Assembly: GCF_037153975.1 (NCBI RefSeq)
Contig: NZ_JBBAYJ010000005.1
Location: forward strand, 107,312-171,311
Reading direction: 5' to 3'
DNA: 64,000 bases
Source of the DNA: Aquipuribacter sp. SD81
Lineage (GTDB): Bacteria; Actinomycetota; Actinomycetes; Actinomycetales; JBBAYJ01
The position numbers and the translations under genes are program-made. Shown one piece after another: positions 6,853 to 15,955 of this stretch. The notes under the pieces were generated by a model. The model saw only the letters and a program-made list of their open reading frames with translations. It had not been told where the DNA came from and did not search any database. Position 1 is the first letter of the stretch. Each line of letters starts with the position of its first letter.

Positions 6853-9330
6853 TCAGCCGAGGGGCGTGCCGGCCCGGCTGCCGGGGTTGCAGACGTTCGC
6901 GACGTTGACGACCTCGCCGCGGCCGACCACGACCTCCTTGACGGCCTTGACCTCACCCTTCTGGTCGGTGCAGGTGAGCGTCCACGCCTCCGGGTCGTTG
7001 ACGACGCGAGGCGTCGGGCCACGGAACGTGACCGTGCCCGACCAGTCGTCGTCCGCCCCGCCGTCGTAGTTGAAGACGACGAGCGTGTACTCACCGGGGA
7101 CCGGGTCGCGCCACGTGATGACCTCGGGCTGACCGCCCGTGGCCGCGCTGCCCACCACCTGGCCCTCAGCGTCGAGGAGGTAGAAGTCCCAGTCCGCCAC
7201 GGCGGCGGAGCCCCACGTGAAGCGGAGGTCGGCGAACGCGTTGTCGAAGCCCTCCTCGATCGTGACCGGGACCGACTCGTAGGCACCGTCGAAGCTGAGC
7301 GCCCGGTTCTCGGCGGGCACGCCCTCCGGGTTGGCCAGCGTCACGTCCGGCTGCGTGGGGGCCGTCGGGTCACGGCCGTCGCGGCCGGCCACGATGGGAC
7401 GCGTCGACGGGTTGACCGCGAACTCGAAGCGCCCGCCGGTCGAGTCGTAGCGGCTCGACAGCGAGTCCTCGAAGCTGGATGACCTCGCCGCCGCGACCGA
7501 TGACCGGCGACGTGCTCGTGAAGAACTCCTTGTTCACCTCGAGCGACCAGCCCGCGGGCATGGTGCCGACGAGCCGCGAGTGGTAGGCCGGGTCGGCCGT
7601 CGCACGCTGCATCTCGAGGTACGCGGCGCGGTTGCCACCGAGGCCGGCGCCGGCCGCGGGCTCGAGACCGAGGTACTCCGCGACGACCGCCCGCTCGAAG
7701 GCCGGGTGGAAGTTCTCGTCGCCGATCTCGGGGGTGAAGCCGATGGAGCCGGCCGTCCAGAACGCCCAGTCCTCCGTGCCGCCCGTCGTGTCGTACAGCT
7801 CGTAGGACGGGATGTTGGCGTAGCCGTTGTGCGCGGTCGCCCGCGCGCCGAGCTCCTTGTACATCGGCTCCTCGAGCGGGGCGCCGGTCGCGGCGACACC
7901 CGGCGGGCGCAGCCACAGGTTGGAGTACGTGTGGTTGGTGATGAGCGTCGTCACCGAGCGGGTGCCGATGAGGTTCTTGATGTTGCGGGTCTCCGGCTCG
8001 CTGAACGGGTCGTCACCGCGGTAGGTGTCGCTCGACCAGCTCGTGCTGGCGCCCGGACCGCCCCACAGGCCGCCGTAGTTGCGGTTGAGGTCGGTGCCAC
8101 GCAGGCGCCCGGCGTTGTTCGCCGCGCACGTGCCCGTCGTGTAGTTGACCGGGGCCGTCGGGGTGTTGGCGGAGATCTTGCAGTTCTTCCGCTTGTTGTC
8201 GTACGAGAACGTGCCGAACGTGTCGGTCGTCGTCGCCTCGCGGGAGATGGTGAAGCCGTCGGGGTTCACGACCGGCACGATGATCGTGCGGGTCTCCTCG
8301 ACCAGGTCGGTGATCTCCTCGTCGCTCCCGTAGCCGTTGAGCAGCTCGTACGCCCACTCCATCGCGTGCTCGCCCGAGGGCCACTCGCGGGCGTGGTGCA
8401 GGCCCATGTGGAGGAGACGGGCTTCCCGTCGTGGACGCGGTCGACGTCGGTCGTGATCTCGATGCCGTGGACCATGCGGCCCTCGACGGTGGGCTCGTCG
8501 AGCGTGATGGGACGGACCATCCCCGGGTGGTCGGCGACGAGCTGCTTCATCTCGCTCTCGTAGTCGGCGAGGCGCCGGTACTCGGTGCGGCCGCTGGGGA
8601 GGGACGTCGAGTCGTTGGCGGCGGCGAACTGCGCGTCGGCGCGGCGGTCGGCGGCGGACTGCGCCCCCAGGTCGGCGATCTCGACGTCGTAGTCGAAGCC
8701 CGCGGCCTCGAGCGCCTTCTTGTCGGCCTTGCCGTGCAGGACGACGTCGATGCTCGTCGGCGTGCCGTGCTCGGTGAGGTCGAGGTCGAGGCGCTGCAGC
8801 TTCTCCTTGTCCTTGCGCGTCGGCGTCTCGACGCTGACGAGCGTCGACGTCTCCGGCTCACCCTCGATCTCGAGGAACGCGAGGTCGACGGTGACCTCGG
8901 CGCCCTTGCCCTTGAGCAGGCAGCCCTGCACGGTGAGCTCGGTGCCGGCGTCGACGAAGCCCGTGGCCTTCTCCCGGCCGGAGAAGCCGGCGCTCGCGGC
9001 GACGACCTCGCCCGCGTCGTCGAAGACCGCGAGGTCCCAGTCGCCCGCACCGGCGATGCCGGCCTCGACGAGGCCGCTGGTCGGGGCCGTCACGGTGTAG
9101 GAGTCGACGCCCGCGCCACGGGCGGGACCGTCGGCGCAGGTGCGCGCCTGGGCGGAGCGCACCTCGAGGACGTTGACCGGGCCGGCCTGCGCCGCGGGCA
9201 CGGCGAGGACGGCACCCGACACCACGAGGGCACCGGTGACGCCGACGGCGACGCGGGTGCGGGACCTGCGTCGGCGTCGGTGACCGGGGTCCCCGGGGAC
9301 GGCCGGGGGTGGAGCGGAGGAGAACGACAT
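6853..9330 (-). pseudogene. Secreted M14 zinc carboxypeptidase with two compensating frameshifts
   Basis: Read from 9330 downwards: an Arg-rich signal peptide ending AAQA, a pro-region (about 9200-8420), then the M14 catalytic domain. At about 8415 the frame shifts (one C missing after the codons for DGKPV; the intact text would read KPVLLHMGLHHARE). The shifted frame carries the zinc motif HHARE, NPDGF, the substrate-binding DLNRNYG, NHTYSNL, and the catalytic Glu in FTPEIG. At about 7477 one extra base returns the reading to the original frame (SFEDSLSSRYDS...), which encodes a C-terminal beta domain to the stop at 6853. All three parts look under protein-coding constraint, so this is either a recent double mutation or two assembly errors. 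GGAAGG precedes the ATG. Intact, it would be about 825 residues and extracellular. Confidence 0.85.
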
Positions 9331-9361
9331 GCGTGTCGCCTTCCGCTGGTAGGTGGGGCGA

Positions 9362-9390
9362 AACGTAGGCGTCACCGCATGCGAGAACAA
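9362..9390 (-). promoter_or_regulatory. Promoter of the carboxypeptidase gene
   Basis: On the minus strand TTGTTC (9390-9385) is followed after 17 nt by TACGTT (9367-9362), giving a leader of roughly 25-30 nt with a GGAAGG ribosome site before the ATG at 9330. It lies in a locally AT-richer stretch. Confidence 0.45.
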
Positions 9391-9415
9391 GGCTTTACCG
9401 ACCGGTCGGGCACGG

Positions 9416-9835
9416 CTAGGGTGCGGCGCCCTCCGAACCGCCCGGCGCACCCGTCGGGAGGCTGCTCAGCACGCAGAACTCGTTGCCCTCGGGGTCGGCC
9501 ATCACGAGCCACGTGACGTGCTCGTCGCCGCCCTGCCCGATGTCCGCGCGACGCGCGCCGAGAGCCTCCAGGCGTGCGACCTCGGTGTCCTGGTCGTCCG
9601 GTGCGAGGTCGAAGTGCCAGCGGTTCTTGCCCGCCGACTTCGCGTCCTGCACGCGCCAGAACATGACGGGGAACGCCTTGCCGCCCTCCTCCCGCGTCGC
9701 GGCGGGCGCGATGACGGCCGCGCTGCCGTCCTCGGCGGAGTGGACGAGGTGCCAGCCGAGGGCCTCCACCCAGAACCGCGCCTGCGCGGCCGGGTCGAGG
9801 GAGTCGACGGTCACGGAGTTGATGTGCAGCGCCAT
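9416..9835 (-). CDS. VOC/glyoxalase-like domain protein
   Basis: A 139-residue single-domain protein of the vicinal oxygen chelate superfamily. It starts MALHINSVTVDSLDPAAQARFW, has a central RWHFDLAPDD strand, and ends with VTWLVMADPEGNEFCVL, the typical closing DPEGNEFC motif of the actinobacterial glyoxalase-like group. The family covers metal-dependent isomerases, dioxygenases and resistance proteins; this subgroup has no assigned reaction. The ATG at 9835 is preferred because an upstream in-frame extension to 9946 would translate through a palindromic hairpin. It is divergent from metY. Confidence 0.8.
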   Translation of the reverse strand: MALHINSVTVDSLDPAAQARFWVEALGWHLVHSAEDGSAAVIAPAATREEGGKAFPVMFWRVQDAKSAGKNRWHFDLAPDDQDTEVARLEALGARRADIGQGGDEHVTWLVMADPEGNEFCVLSSLPTGAPGGSEGAAP

Positions 9836-9910
9836 GCCCGCGGACGGTAGGGGAGGGGCCGGACACTGCGCGGACGACGGCGCGGCGCGAGGCACCCGAG
9901 TCGGGCGAGG

Positions 9911-9935
9911 CGTATGCCCCCATTGGGGGCATACG
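9911..9935. promoter_or_regulatory. Perfect palindrome with CCCCCATTGGGGG core
   Basis: Twelve-base arms (9911-9922 and 9924-9935) flank a single central T and pair perfectly. It lies between the divergent glyoxalase-like gene (start 9835) and metY (start 10033). The position suggests an operator or a factor-independent hairpin. A close relative occurs at 16631-16657. Confidence 0.6.
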
Positions 9936-10032
9936 GCCTCACGCACGACCCTCGCCGGTCCGGTCGGCGTCGACGTCCCGGCCGCGTGGACCGGCCGGCC
10001 GGTGCGGCGCCCACCGGTGGCACGCTTGGCGC

Positions 10033-11391
10033 ATGAGCGAGCGGCAGTTCGGGTTCCGCACCCGCGCCCTGCACGCCGGCGGCGCGCCGGACCCCACGAC
10101 GGGCGCGCGGGCGGTGCCGATCTACCAGACGACGAGCTTCGTGTTCGAGGACGCCGCCGACGCCGCCAACCTCTTCGCGCTGCAGAAGTACGGCCTTATC
10201 TACTCCCGCATCGGCAACCCGACCGTGTCGGCGCTGGAGGAGCGGCTCGCCTCCTTGGAGGGCGGCCTCGGGGCCGTCGCGACCGCGTCGGGGCAGGCCG
10301 CGGAGTTCATCACCTTCGCCGCGCTCGCCGGCGCCGGCGACCACGTCGTCGCGGGCGCGTCGTTGTACGGCGGGACGATCACCCAGCTCGACGTCACGCT
10401 GCGCCGCTTCGGGGTCGACACGACCTTCGTGCGCGGCGGCGACCCCGCCGACTTCGCCGCCGCGATGACCGACCGCACCCGGTTCGTCTTCGCCGAGGTC
10501 GTCGCCAACCCCGGCGGCGAGGTCGCCGACGTCGCGGGTCTCGCCGAGGTCGCCCACGCCCACGGCGTGCCTCTCGTCGTCGACGCCACGACCGTCACGC
10601 CGTACCTGTGCCGGCCGATCGAGCACGGCGCCGACATCGTCATCCACTCCACGACGAAGTTCATCGGCGGCCACGGCACCACCCTCGGCGGGGTCGTCGT
10701 CGACTCCGGCCGCTTCCCGTGGGACAACGGGAAGTTCCCCTCCATGACGGAGCCCGTGCCGAGCTACGGCGACCTGCGCTGGTGGGGCAACTTCGCCGAG
10801 TACGGCTTCCTCACGAAGCTGCGCAGCGAGCAGCTGCGCGACATCGGCGCGTCGCTCAGCCCGCACTCGGCGTTCCTGCTGCTGCAGGGCGTGGAGACGC
10901 TGCCGCAGCGCATGCGCGAGCACGCCGCCAACGCGCGCCGGGTCGCCGAGTGGCTCGAGGCCGACGAGCGCGTCAGCTGGGTCCGCTACGCCGGCCTGCC
11001 GTCGCACCCCGACCACGAGCGCGCCGAGCGCTACACCCCCGAGGGTCCCGGGGCCGTCTTCAGCTTCGGCGTGCGCGGCGGGCGCGAGGCCGGCGAGCGG
11101 TTCATCTCCTCGGTGCGGCTGTGCAGCCACCTCGCGAACATCGGCGACGCCCGAACCCTCGTGCTGCACCCGGCGTCCACGACGCACCAGCAGCTGAGCG
11201 AGGAACAGCTCGCCGCGGGCGGCGTCTCGCCGGACCTCATCCGCATCAGCGTCGGGCTGGAGGACGTCGACGACGTGCTGTGGGACCTCGACCAGGCCCT
11301 CGACGCGGCCGTGCGCGGCGACGTGGCGAGCGCGTCGGCCGCGCCCCCGCCCGACGAGGTCGACGGCGGCACCTCGGCGGTGGCGTCGTGA
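10033..11391 (+). CDS. metY: O-acetylhomoserine sulfhydrylase (aminocarboxypropyltransferase)
   Basis: A 452-residue PLP enzyme of the Cys/Met metabolism family. It starts with FGFRTRALHAGG and has PIYQTTSFVFEDA, the GLIYSRIGNPT block, and the PLP-lysine segment HSTTKFIGGHGTT. The length (over 420) and the insert region fit MetY rather than MetB/MetZ. Reaction: O-acetyl-L-homoserine plus sulfide gives L-homocysteine and acetate in direct sulfhydrylation. It overlaps the next gene by 4 bp (GTGA). No SAM or other riboswitch is visible in the 197-bp upstream gap. A homocysteine methyltransferase gene lies 24 kb away and is not part of this operon. Confidence 0.92.
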   Translation: MSERQFGFRTRALHAGGAPDPTTGARAVPIYQTTSFVFEDAADAANLFALQKYGLIYSRIGNPTVSALEERLASLEGGLGAVATASGQAAEFITFAALAGAGDHVVAGASLYGGTITQLDVTLRRFGVDTTFVRGGDPADFAAAMTDRTRFVFAEVVANPGGEVADVAGLAEVAHAHGVPLVVDATTVTPYLCRPIEHGADIVIHSTTKFIGGHGTTLGGVVVDSGRFPWDNGKFPSMTEPVPSYGDLRWWGNFAEYGFLTKLRSEQLRDIGASLSPHSAFLLLQGVETLPQRMREHAANARRVAEWLEADERVSWVRYAGLPSHPDHERAERYTPEGPGAVFSFGVRGGREAGERFISSVRLCSHLANIGDARTLVLHPASTTHQQLSEEQLAAGGVSPDLIRISVGLEDVDDVLWDLDQALDAAVRGDVASASAAPPPDEVDGGTSAVAS

Positions 11392-11894
11392 GCGCGACCC
11401 CGCGCGACGAGCGCACGTGGAGCGGCCCGAGCGCGCAGCAGCGCCAGGCGATCCTGCGCCGGACCCGGACCGTCGCCGTGGTGGGCGCCAGCGACAAGCC
11501 GTCGCGCGCGTCGTACTTCGTCTCGACGTACCTGCTGTCCACCTCGCCGTACGAGGTGTGGTTCGTCAACCCGAACGTGCGCGAGATCCTCGGCCGGCCC
11601 GTGTACTCCTCGCTCGCCGAGCTGCCCGGGGTGCCCGACCTGGTCGACGTGTTCCGCCGCCACGACGACCTGCCGGCGGTGCTGGAGGAGACCCTCGCCC
11701 TCGACGAGGGCGTGCAGACGCTGTGGCTGCAGCTGGGGCTCTGGCACGAGGGCGTCGCCCGCCGCGCCGAGGCGGCCGGCCTCGACGTCGTCATGGACCG
11801 TTGCCTCAAGATCGAGCACGCCCGGTTCCACGGCGGCCTGCACCTCGCGGGCTTCGACACCGGCGTCATCGACTCCCGGCGGCGCCGCGACTGA
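11388..11894 (+). CDS. CoA-binding domain protein (YccU-like)
   Basis: A 168-residue protein made almost entirely of one Rossmann-type CoA_binding domain: TVAVVGASDKPSRASYFVS near residue 25, VWFVNPNVREILGRPVY, and VDVFRRHDDLPAVLEE. The C-terminal block QTLWLQLGLWHEG ... VVMDRCLKIEHAR is diagnostic of the YccU/YneT group. Its biochemical role is unknown. In many bacteria the gene follows O-acetylhomoserine sulfhydrylase, as here, where the GTG start overlaps the metY stop and indicates translational coupling. This suggests a link with sulfur amino acid metabolism, though that is inference. Confidence 0.88.
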   Translation: MSATPRDERTWSGPSAQQRQAILRRTRTVAVVGASDKPSRASYFVSTYLLSTSPYEVWFVNPNVREILGRPVYSSLAELPGVPDLVDVFRRHDDLPAVLEETLALDEGVQTLWLQLGLWHEGVARRAEAAGLDVVMDRCLKIEHARFHGGLHLAGFDTGVIDSRRRRD

Positions 11895-11965
11895 GGGACC
11901 ACATCCGTCTGCGTTCGTGTCGACGTACGGCGCGTGCGTCTGCGTTCGTGTCGTCGAGCGCGGGT

Positions 11966-11971
11966 TACCGT
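11966..11971 (+). promoter_or_regulatory. -10 element TACCGT, leaderless start
   Basis: TACCGT ends 5 nt before the ATG at 11977 and supports this start over earlier in-frame codons (11917). Confidence 0.45.
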
Positions 11972-11976
11972 GCCGC

Positions 11977-13011
11977 ATGGCGGCGGCGACGCGACGGCGG
12001 GGTCTGCCGCGCCGCGTGAGCAACTGGCTGCTGCTCGTCGCGACGGCCGTCGCGCTGCTCACCGGGCTGCTCACGTGGTTCGTCGTGACGGACGCCGGCC
12101 GCTGGGTCGTCGCCGTGCACGGCGCCGCAGGGCTGCTCCTTCTGCTGCTCGTGCCGTGGAAGACGCCGGTCGTCCGCTCCGGGCTGGCGCGCGGGCGCCG
12201 CACCCGCTGGCTGTCGCTGCTGCTGCTCGCCGTGACGGTCCTCGCCCTCGTCACGGGCGTCCTCCACGCGACGGGGCTGGCGACGGCCGCGGGTGGGCAG
12301 CTGATGATGTGGTGGCACGTCGCGTCCGGCTTCACCGTCGCCGCGCTGCTCGTGTGGCACGCGCTGGCCCGTCGGCAGCCGCTGCGGCGCACCGACCTCG
12401 ACCGGCGGCTCGCGCTGCGCGCCGGTGGCGTCGCGCTCGGCGCCGGGGCGATGTGGCTCGCGACGAGCACCGCCACCACCGCGCTCGCCCTGCCCGGTGA
12501 GGCGCGCCGCCCCACCGGCTCGTACCTGCTGCCGCGGCCGCGCCCGACCATCTGGCTGTTCGACAGCACGCCGGCCCGCGCCGACGCCGACCCGGTGATC
12601 TGGCATGTCGACCTGACGGACGCCGACGGCACCCGCACCGTGCCCGTCACCGACCTCGCCGGCTCGGCGGAGCGCACGAGACGAACCGTCGTCATCGACT
12701 GCACCTCCGGCTGGGCGAGCGAGCAGCCGTGGACGGGCGTGCCGCTCGCCGCGCTCGTGCGGCCCGCCCCGGGCGACCGGTCGGCCCTCGTCCGCTCCCG
12801 CACCGGCTACGCCCGCCGGTTCCCGATCGCCGAGCTCGACGACCTGCTGCTCGCGACCGACATGGCCGACGCGCCGCTCGACGTCGTCCTCGGCGGCCCT
12901 GTCCGCCTCGTCGTGCCCGACCAGCGCGGGTTCGCGTGGGTCAAGTGGGTCGCCGAGGTCCGCACCGACCCGGCGCCGCCGTGGGCGCAGCCGCCCGTCC
13001 CGCTGCGCTAG
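11977..13011 (+). CDS. Membrane protein fused to a sulfite-oxidase-type molybdopterin-binding domain
   Basis: A 344-residue protein in two parts. The N-terminal half (about residues 14-170) has four to five transmembrane helices with conserved-looking His residues (VVAVHGAAG, GVLHATG, MMWWHVASG, LVWHALAR), like a small cytochrome b561-type module. The C-terminal half (about 205-340) has the molybdopterin oxidoreductase pattern: IDCTSGWAS, with the Cys as possible Mo ligand, then WTGVPLAALV and the closing GFAWVKWVAEVR. Related stand-alone proteins (YedY/MsrP) use a separate haem subunit; here both are one chain. Substrate unknown. The domain is shorter than full sulfite oxidases. Confidence 0.7.
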   Translation: MAAATRRRGLPRRVSNWLLLVATAVALLTGLLTWFVVTDAGRWVVAVHGAAGLLLLLLVPWKTPVVRSGLARGRRTRWLSLLLLAVTVLALVTGVLHATGLATAAGGQLMMWWHVASGFTVAALLVWHALARRQPLRRTDLDRRLALRAGGVALGAGAMWLATSTATTALALPGEARRPTGSYLLPRPRPTIWLFDSTPARADADPVIWHVDLTDADGTRTVPVTDLAGSAERTRRTVVIDCTSGWASEQPWTGVPLAALVRPAPGDRSALVRSRTGYARRFPIAELDDLLLATDMADAPLDVVLGGPVRLVVPDQRGFAWVKWVAEVRTDPAPPWAQPPVPLR

Positions 13012-13143
13012 CGCCGGGCGCCCTGGACATCCGCCCGGAAGGTCGGGCACCACGACCCTGGGACCCGGGACACCGGGCGCCGCAGAGTCCTCCTCGACGC
13101 GGACCGCCCGGTCCGCCCGGTTCTCACGAGGAGACACCACGCC

Positions 13144-13890
13144 ATGAGCACCACCGCCAACCCCGCCGCCTTCGCCGCCGCCCACCCCGCCCACCCCGCC
13201 GTCCCGTCACCGGCTCACGAGGTCGCCGACGCCTCGACGCGCGCGGCAGCCCGCCGCCCCCGCGCCTGGGCCTGGACGGGCGTCGCCGCGGGCGTCCTCG
13301 GCGTCGCGGCGATCCAGATGAGCCTGCTCGTGACGCCGGTCTACGACGACGCCACCGCCGGCGACGCCGAGGCCATCACGACCGCCATGGGCGACCTCGT
13401 GCCGGCCCTGCTCGCCTTCCACCTCACGACCACGACGCTGCTCGTGCTCCTGCCCGTCGTCGCCGCCGGTCTGCACCGGCGCCTCCGTACCGCGCTGCCC
13501 GGCACCAGCCTGCTCCCGGGGGTCGCCGCCGCGGGCCTGCTCCTGGTCGCGGCGGCCGCGCTCATGGGCTCCGCGCTCGACACGGAGTTCATCTTCGCCG
13601 CCGGCGAGCCCGACCGGGTGGTGCCGGAGTCGGTGGCCTTCTACGGGCACTGGGTCGGCACGGTGCCGTGGCTGTGGGTGGGTGCCGGCATCAGCGGCGT
13701 GGCCGTCGCGGTCGCCTCGCTGCGGCACGGCGCGGTGCCGCGCTGGCTCGGCGTGGTCGGCCTCGTGCTCGGCGGCCTCACGCTGCTCCTCGGCGTCAGC
13801 CCCCTGCAGTACATGGCCGGCTTCACGGGTCCGGTCTGGCTGCTGGTCACCATGCTCGGCCTCGCGCTCGGCGACCGTCGGGCAGCGTGA
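13144..13890 (+). CDS. Six-helix membrane protein of unknown function
   Basis: A 248-residue integral membrane protein. A 40-residue Ala/Pro-rich cytoplasmic N-terminus precedes six predicted helices (about 44-66, 80-105, 118-140, 158-180, 188-208 and 215-240). I do not recognise a family with confidence; the pattern is like DUF4386-type proteins. A clear Shine-Dalgarno (cacgaggagac) precedes the ATG. It lies 50 bp before a sensor kinase gene, which has its own promoter-like element, so co-transcription is possible but not required. The 132-bp gap upstream contains only short GC-rich inverted repeats. Confidence 0.6.
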   Translation: MSTTANPAAFAAAHPAHPAVPSPAHEVADASTRAAARRPRAWAWTGVAAGVLGVAAIQMSLLVTPVYDDATAGDAEAITTAMGDLVPALLAFHLTTTTLLVLLPVVAAGLHRRLRTALPGTSLLPGVAAAGLLLVAAAALMGSALDTEFIFAAGEPDRVVPESVAFYGHWVGTVPWLWVGAGISGVAVAVASLRHGAVPRWLGVVGLVLGGLTLLLGVSPLQYMAGFTGPVWLLVTMLGLALGDRRAA

Positions 13891-13924
13891 GCCGAAACCC
13901 TCTCCCGGGACGCCGGTCGGTCCG

Positions 13925-13930
13925 TACGCT
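13925..13930 (+). promoter_or_regulatory. -10 element TACGCT before the kinase gene
   Basis: TACGCT ends 9 nt before the ATG at 13940 and no Shine-Dalgarno is visible, so the leader would be absent or only a few bases. Confidence 0.4.
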
Positions 13931-13939
13931 GCGCTCGCC

Positions 13940-15955
13940 ATGACAGCGACCGTCGCCGCCGGCAGCGGGACCACCACCGCCGCGCCGGCCCTCCTCGAGG
14001 GCCGGCGCGGTGGCGCGCCTGCGGCCGCCGTCGTGACCCTCGTCCTCGCCTGGGGGACCGGGGTCCTGTCGCTCCTCCTCCTGCTCGGCGCCGCCCTCCG
14101 GCCCGGGGAGGACCTGATCTTCTACGCCGTCGACCTCGCCGTCGCCGTCGTCTTCGGTGCCGTCGGGGCCGTCGTGCTGTGGCGGGTCGTGCACCCCGTC
14201 GCCGTCCTGATGTCACTGGCCGCCGTCGGTGGCGCGCTCGCGTGCCTCGGCTACGGCTACGACGCCCTCGGGCGGGAGGTCGGAGGGCTGCCCGCGCAGG
14301 ATGCCGTGTACCGGCTCTTCAGCACCGCGTGGCTCCCCGGGACGTTCGCGATGTTCCTCGTGCTGCCGTGGCTGGTACGGGAGGACGGCTCGTGGCCGCC
14401 CGACCGGGCGGGTCGTGCGGGACTGGGCGCGGGCCTGTTCGTGACGTCTCTCGTGCTCGGGATCCAGTTCCTGCCCGAGACCGGTGCCGCCTTCCTCGCC
14501 TTCTCGGCTCTCACCGCGGTGGCGGTCGTCCTGGGGCTGGTCGCCGCGTGGGCGTGCGTGCGCCGGCGTCGTGACCTGCCGCCCGGCCAGCGGACGCCGT
14601 ACGTCTGGCTGGCGCTCGGCACGGCGACGGTCGCCGTCTCGTTCGTCCCCTTCGCCGTGCCGCCGTTGCTCGGCGTCGTGCCCGTCGCGGTCGTCCCGTC
14701 GCTGCACCTGGTGAGCCAGGTGCTGCTGCCCGGCGCCGTCATGGTCGTGGTCCTGCGCCGCCGGCTGTGGGGGCTCGACCTCGCTCTGTCCCGCGCGGTC
14801 CTGGCGGGCGCGCTGACCGCGGTGCTCGTCCTCGCCTACGTCGTCGTCACGGCGCTCGTCGGTGCGCTCGTGCCGGGCACCGGCCTCGGCCAGCTCGCGG
14901 CGGCCGCCGCGGTCGTGGCCGCGGTCCAGCCGTCGCGGCTGTGGCTGCAGCGCCGCGTCGACCGGCTCGTCCACGGTGACGCGCACGACCCCGCGCAGGC
15001 GGTCCGCCGCCTCGGTGCCTCCCTGGGCGCCGCGTCGTCGACGGAGGACCTCCTCGAGGGGCTCGTCGACGGCGTCGTCGCCGCCCTCCGGCTCGACGGC
15101 GCCGTGCTCGTCGTCGACGGTGAGGAGGTCCTCCGCCGCGGCCGCCCGTCGCCCGGCCCGGACACCCTCGGCGTCCCCCTGCAGCACCGCGGCGCGCCCG
15201 TGGGGCGCCTCGACGTCACCGCCCCCGGCGGGGAGCGGCTCGACGCCCGGGGCCGGGCGGCGCTCGCGGACCTCGCCGGCGTCGTCGCGGCGGGCGTGGC
15301 GCTCACCGTGGCCGCGCGCGACCTCGAGACGGCCCGGGAGAAGGTGACCGAGGCCCGGCTGGCCGAGCGCCGCGTGCTGCGCCGCGAGCTGCACGACGGC
15401 CTCGGGCCGTCGCTCGCGGGTATCCGGCTCGGCATCGGTGCGGCGCGCAACGTCGTGCGTGAGGACCCGGCGGCCGCGGCCGACCTGCTCGAGGCGCTGC
15501 AGGCCGAGCTCGACGAGCGGGTGCAGGACGTCCGCACCCTGTCCCGCGACCTGCTGCCGCCCGCGCTCGACGAGCTGGGGCTCCTGCCCGCGCTCACCGA
15601 GCTCGCGGCCCGCCACGCGACCGGCGGTCTCGACGTGCGGCTCGACCTCGACCCCGCGACGTCCGCGCTGCGCGGGCCGCTCGCCGTCACCGCCTACGGC
15701 ATCGTCGTGGAGGCGGTGACGAACGTCGCCCGGCACAGCGGCGCCTCGTGCGCCACCGTCCGGCTGCGCCGCGAGGACGACCGGCTCCTCGTGCACGTCG
15801 ACGACGACGGCACGGGCATCGGTGACCGCGCGGTGCCGGGCGTCGGCACGTCGTCGATGCGGGAGCGCGCGGAGGAGGTCGGCGGCACGCTGCGCCTCGG
15901 CGCGGCGCCGGGCGGCGGCACCCGGGTGGCGGCGGAGCTGCCGTGGCCGGCGTGA
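13940..15955 (+). CDS. NarL-type membrane sensor histidine kinase
   Basis: A 671-residue kinase. The N-terminal 350 residues hold eight or more hydrophobic helices, so the signal is likely sensed in or at the membrane. A GAF-like linker follows (about 370-455). The HisKA_3 dimerisation helix contains the phospho-acceptor in RRELHDGLGPS (His at about residue 485), and the HATPase domain has EAVTNVARHSGAS (N box), DDDGTGI and the C-terminal GGGTRVAAELPWP. This is the LiaS/DesK/NarX class that pairs with LuxR-type response regulators, and such a gene follows with a GTGA overlap. The signal cannot be inferred. Confidence 0.92.
   Translation: MTATVAAGSGTTTAAPALLEGRRGGAPAAAVVTLVLAWGTGVLSLLLLLGAALRPGEDLIFYAVDLAVAVVFGAVGAVVLWRVVHPVAVLMSLAAVGGALACLGYGYDALGREVGGLPAQDAVYRLFSTAWLPGTFAMFLVLPWLVREDGSWPPDRAGRAGLGAGLFVTSLVLGIQFLPETGAAFLAFSALTAVAVVLGLVAAWACVRRRRDLPPGQRTPYVWLALGTATVAVSFVPFAVPPLLGVVPVAVVPSLHLVSQVLLPGAVMVVVLRRRLWGLDLALSRAVLAGALTAVLVLAYVVVTALVGALVPGTGLGQLAAAAAVVAAVQPSRLWLQRRVDRLVHGDAHDPAQAVRRLGASLGAASSTEDLLEGLVDGVVAALRLDGAVLVVDGEEVLRRGRPSPGPDTLGVPLQHRGAPVGRLDVTAPGGERLDARGRAALADLAGVVAAGVALTVAARDLETAREKVTEARLAERRVLRRELHDGLGPSLAGIRLGIGAARNVVREDPAAAADLLEALQAELDERVQDVRTLSRDLLPPALDELGLLPALTELAARHATGGLDVRLDLDPATSALRGPLAVTAYGIVVEAVTNVARHSGASCATVRLRREDDRLLVHVDDDGTGIGDRAVPGVGTSSMRERAEEVGGTLRLGAAPGGGTRVAAELPWPA

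Noticed and set aside
9836..10032. SAM or cobalamin riboswitch upstream of metY
   Set aside because: No conserved riboswitch core or long leader is visible; only the CCCCCATTGGGGG palindrome stands out.
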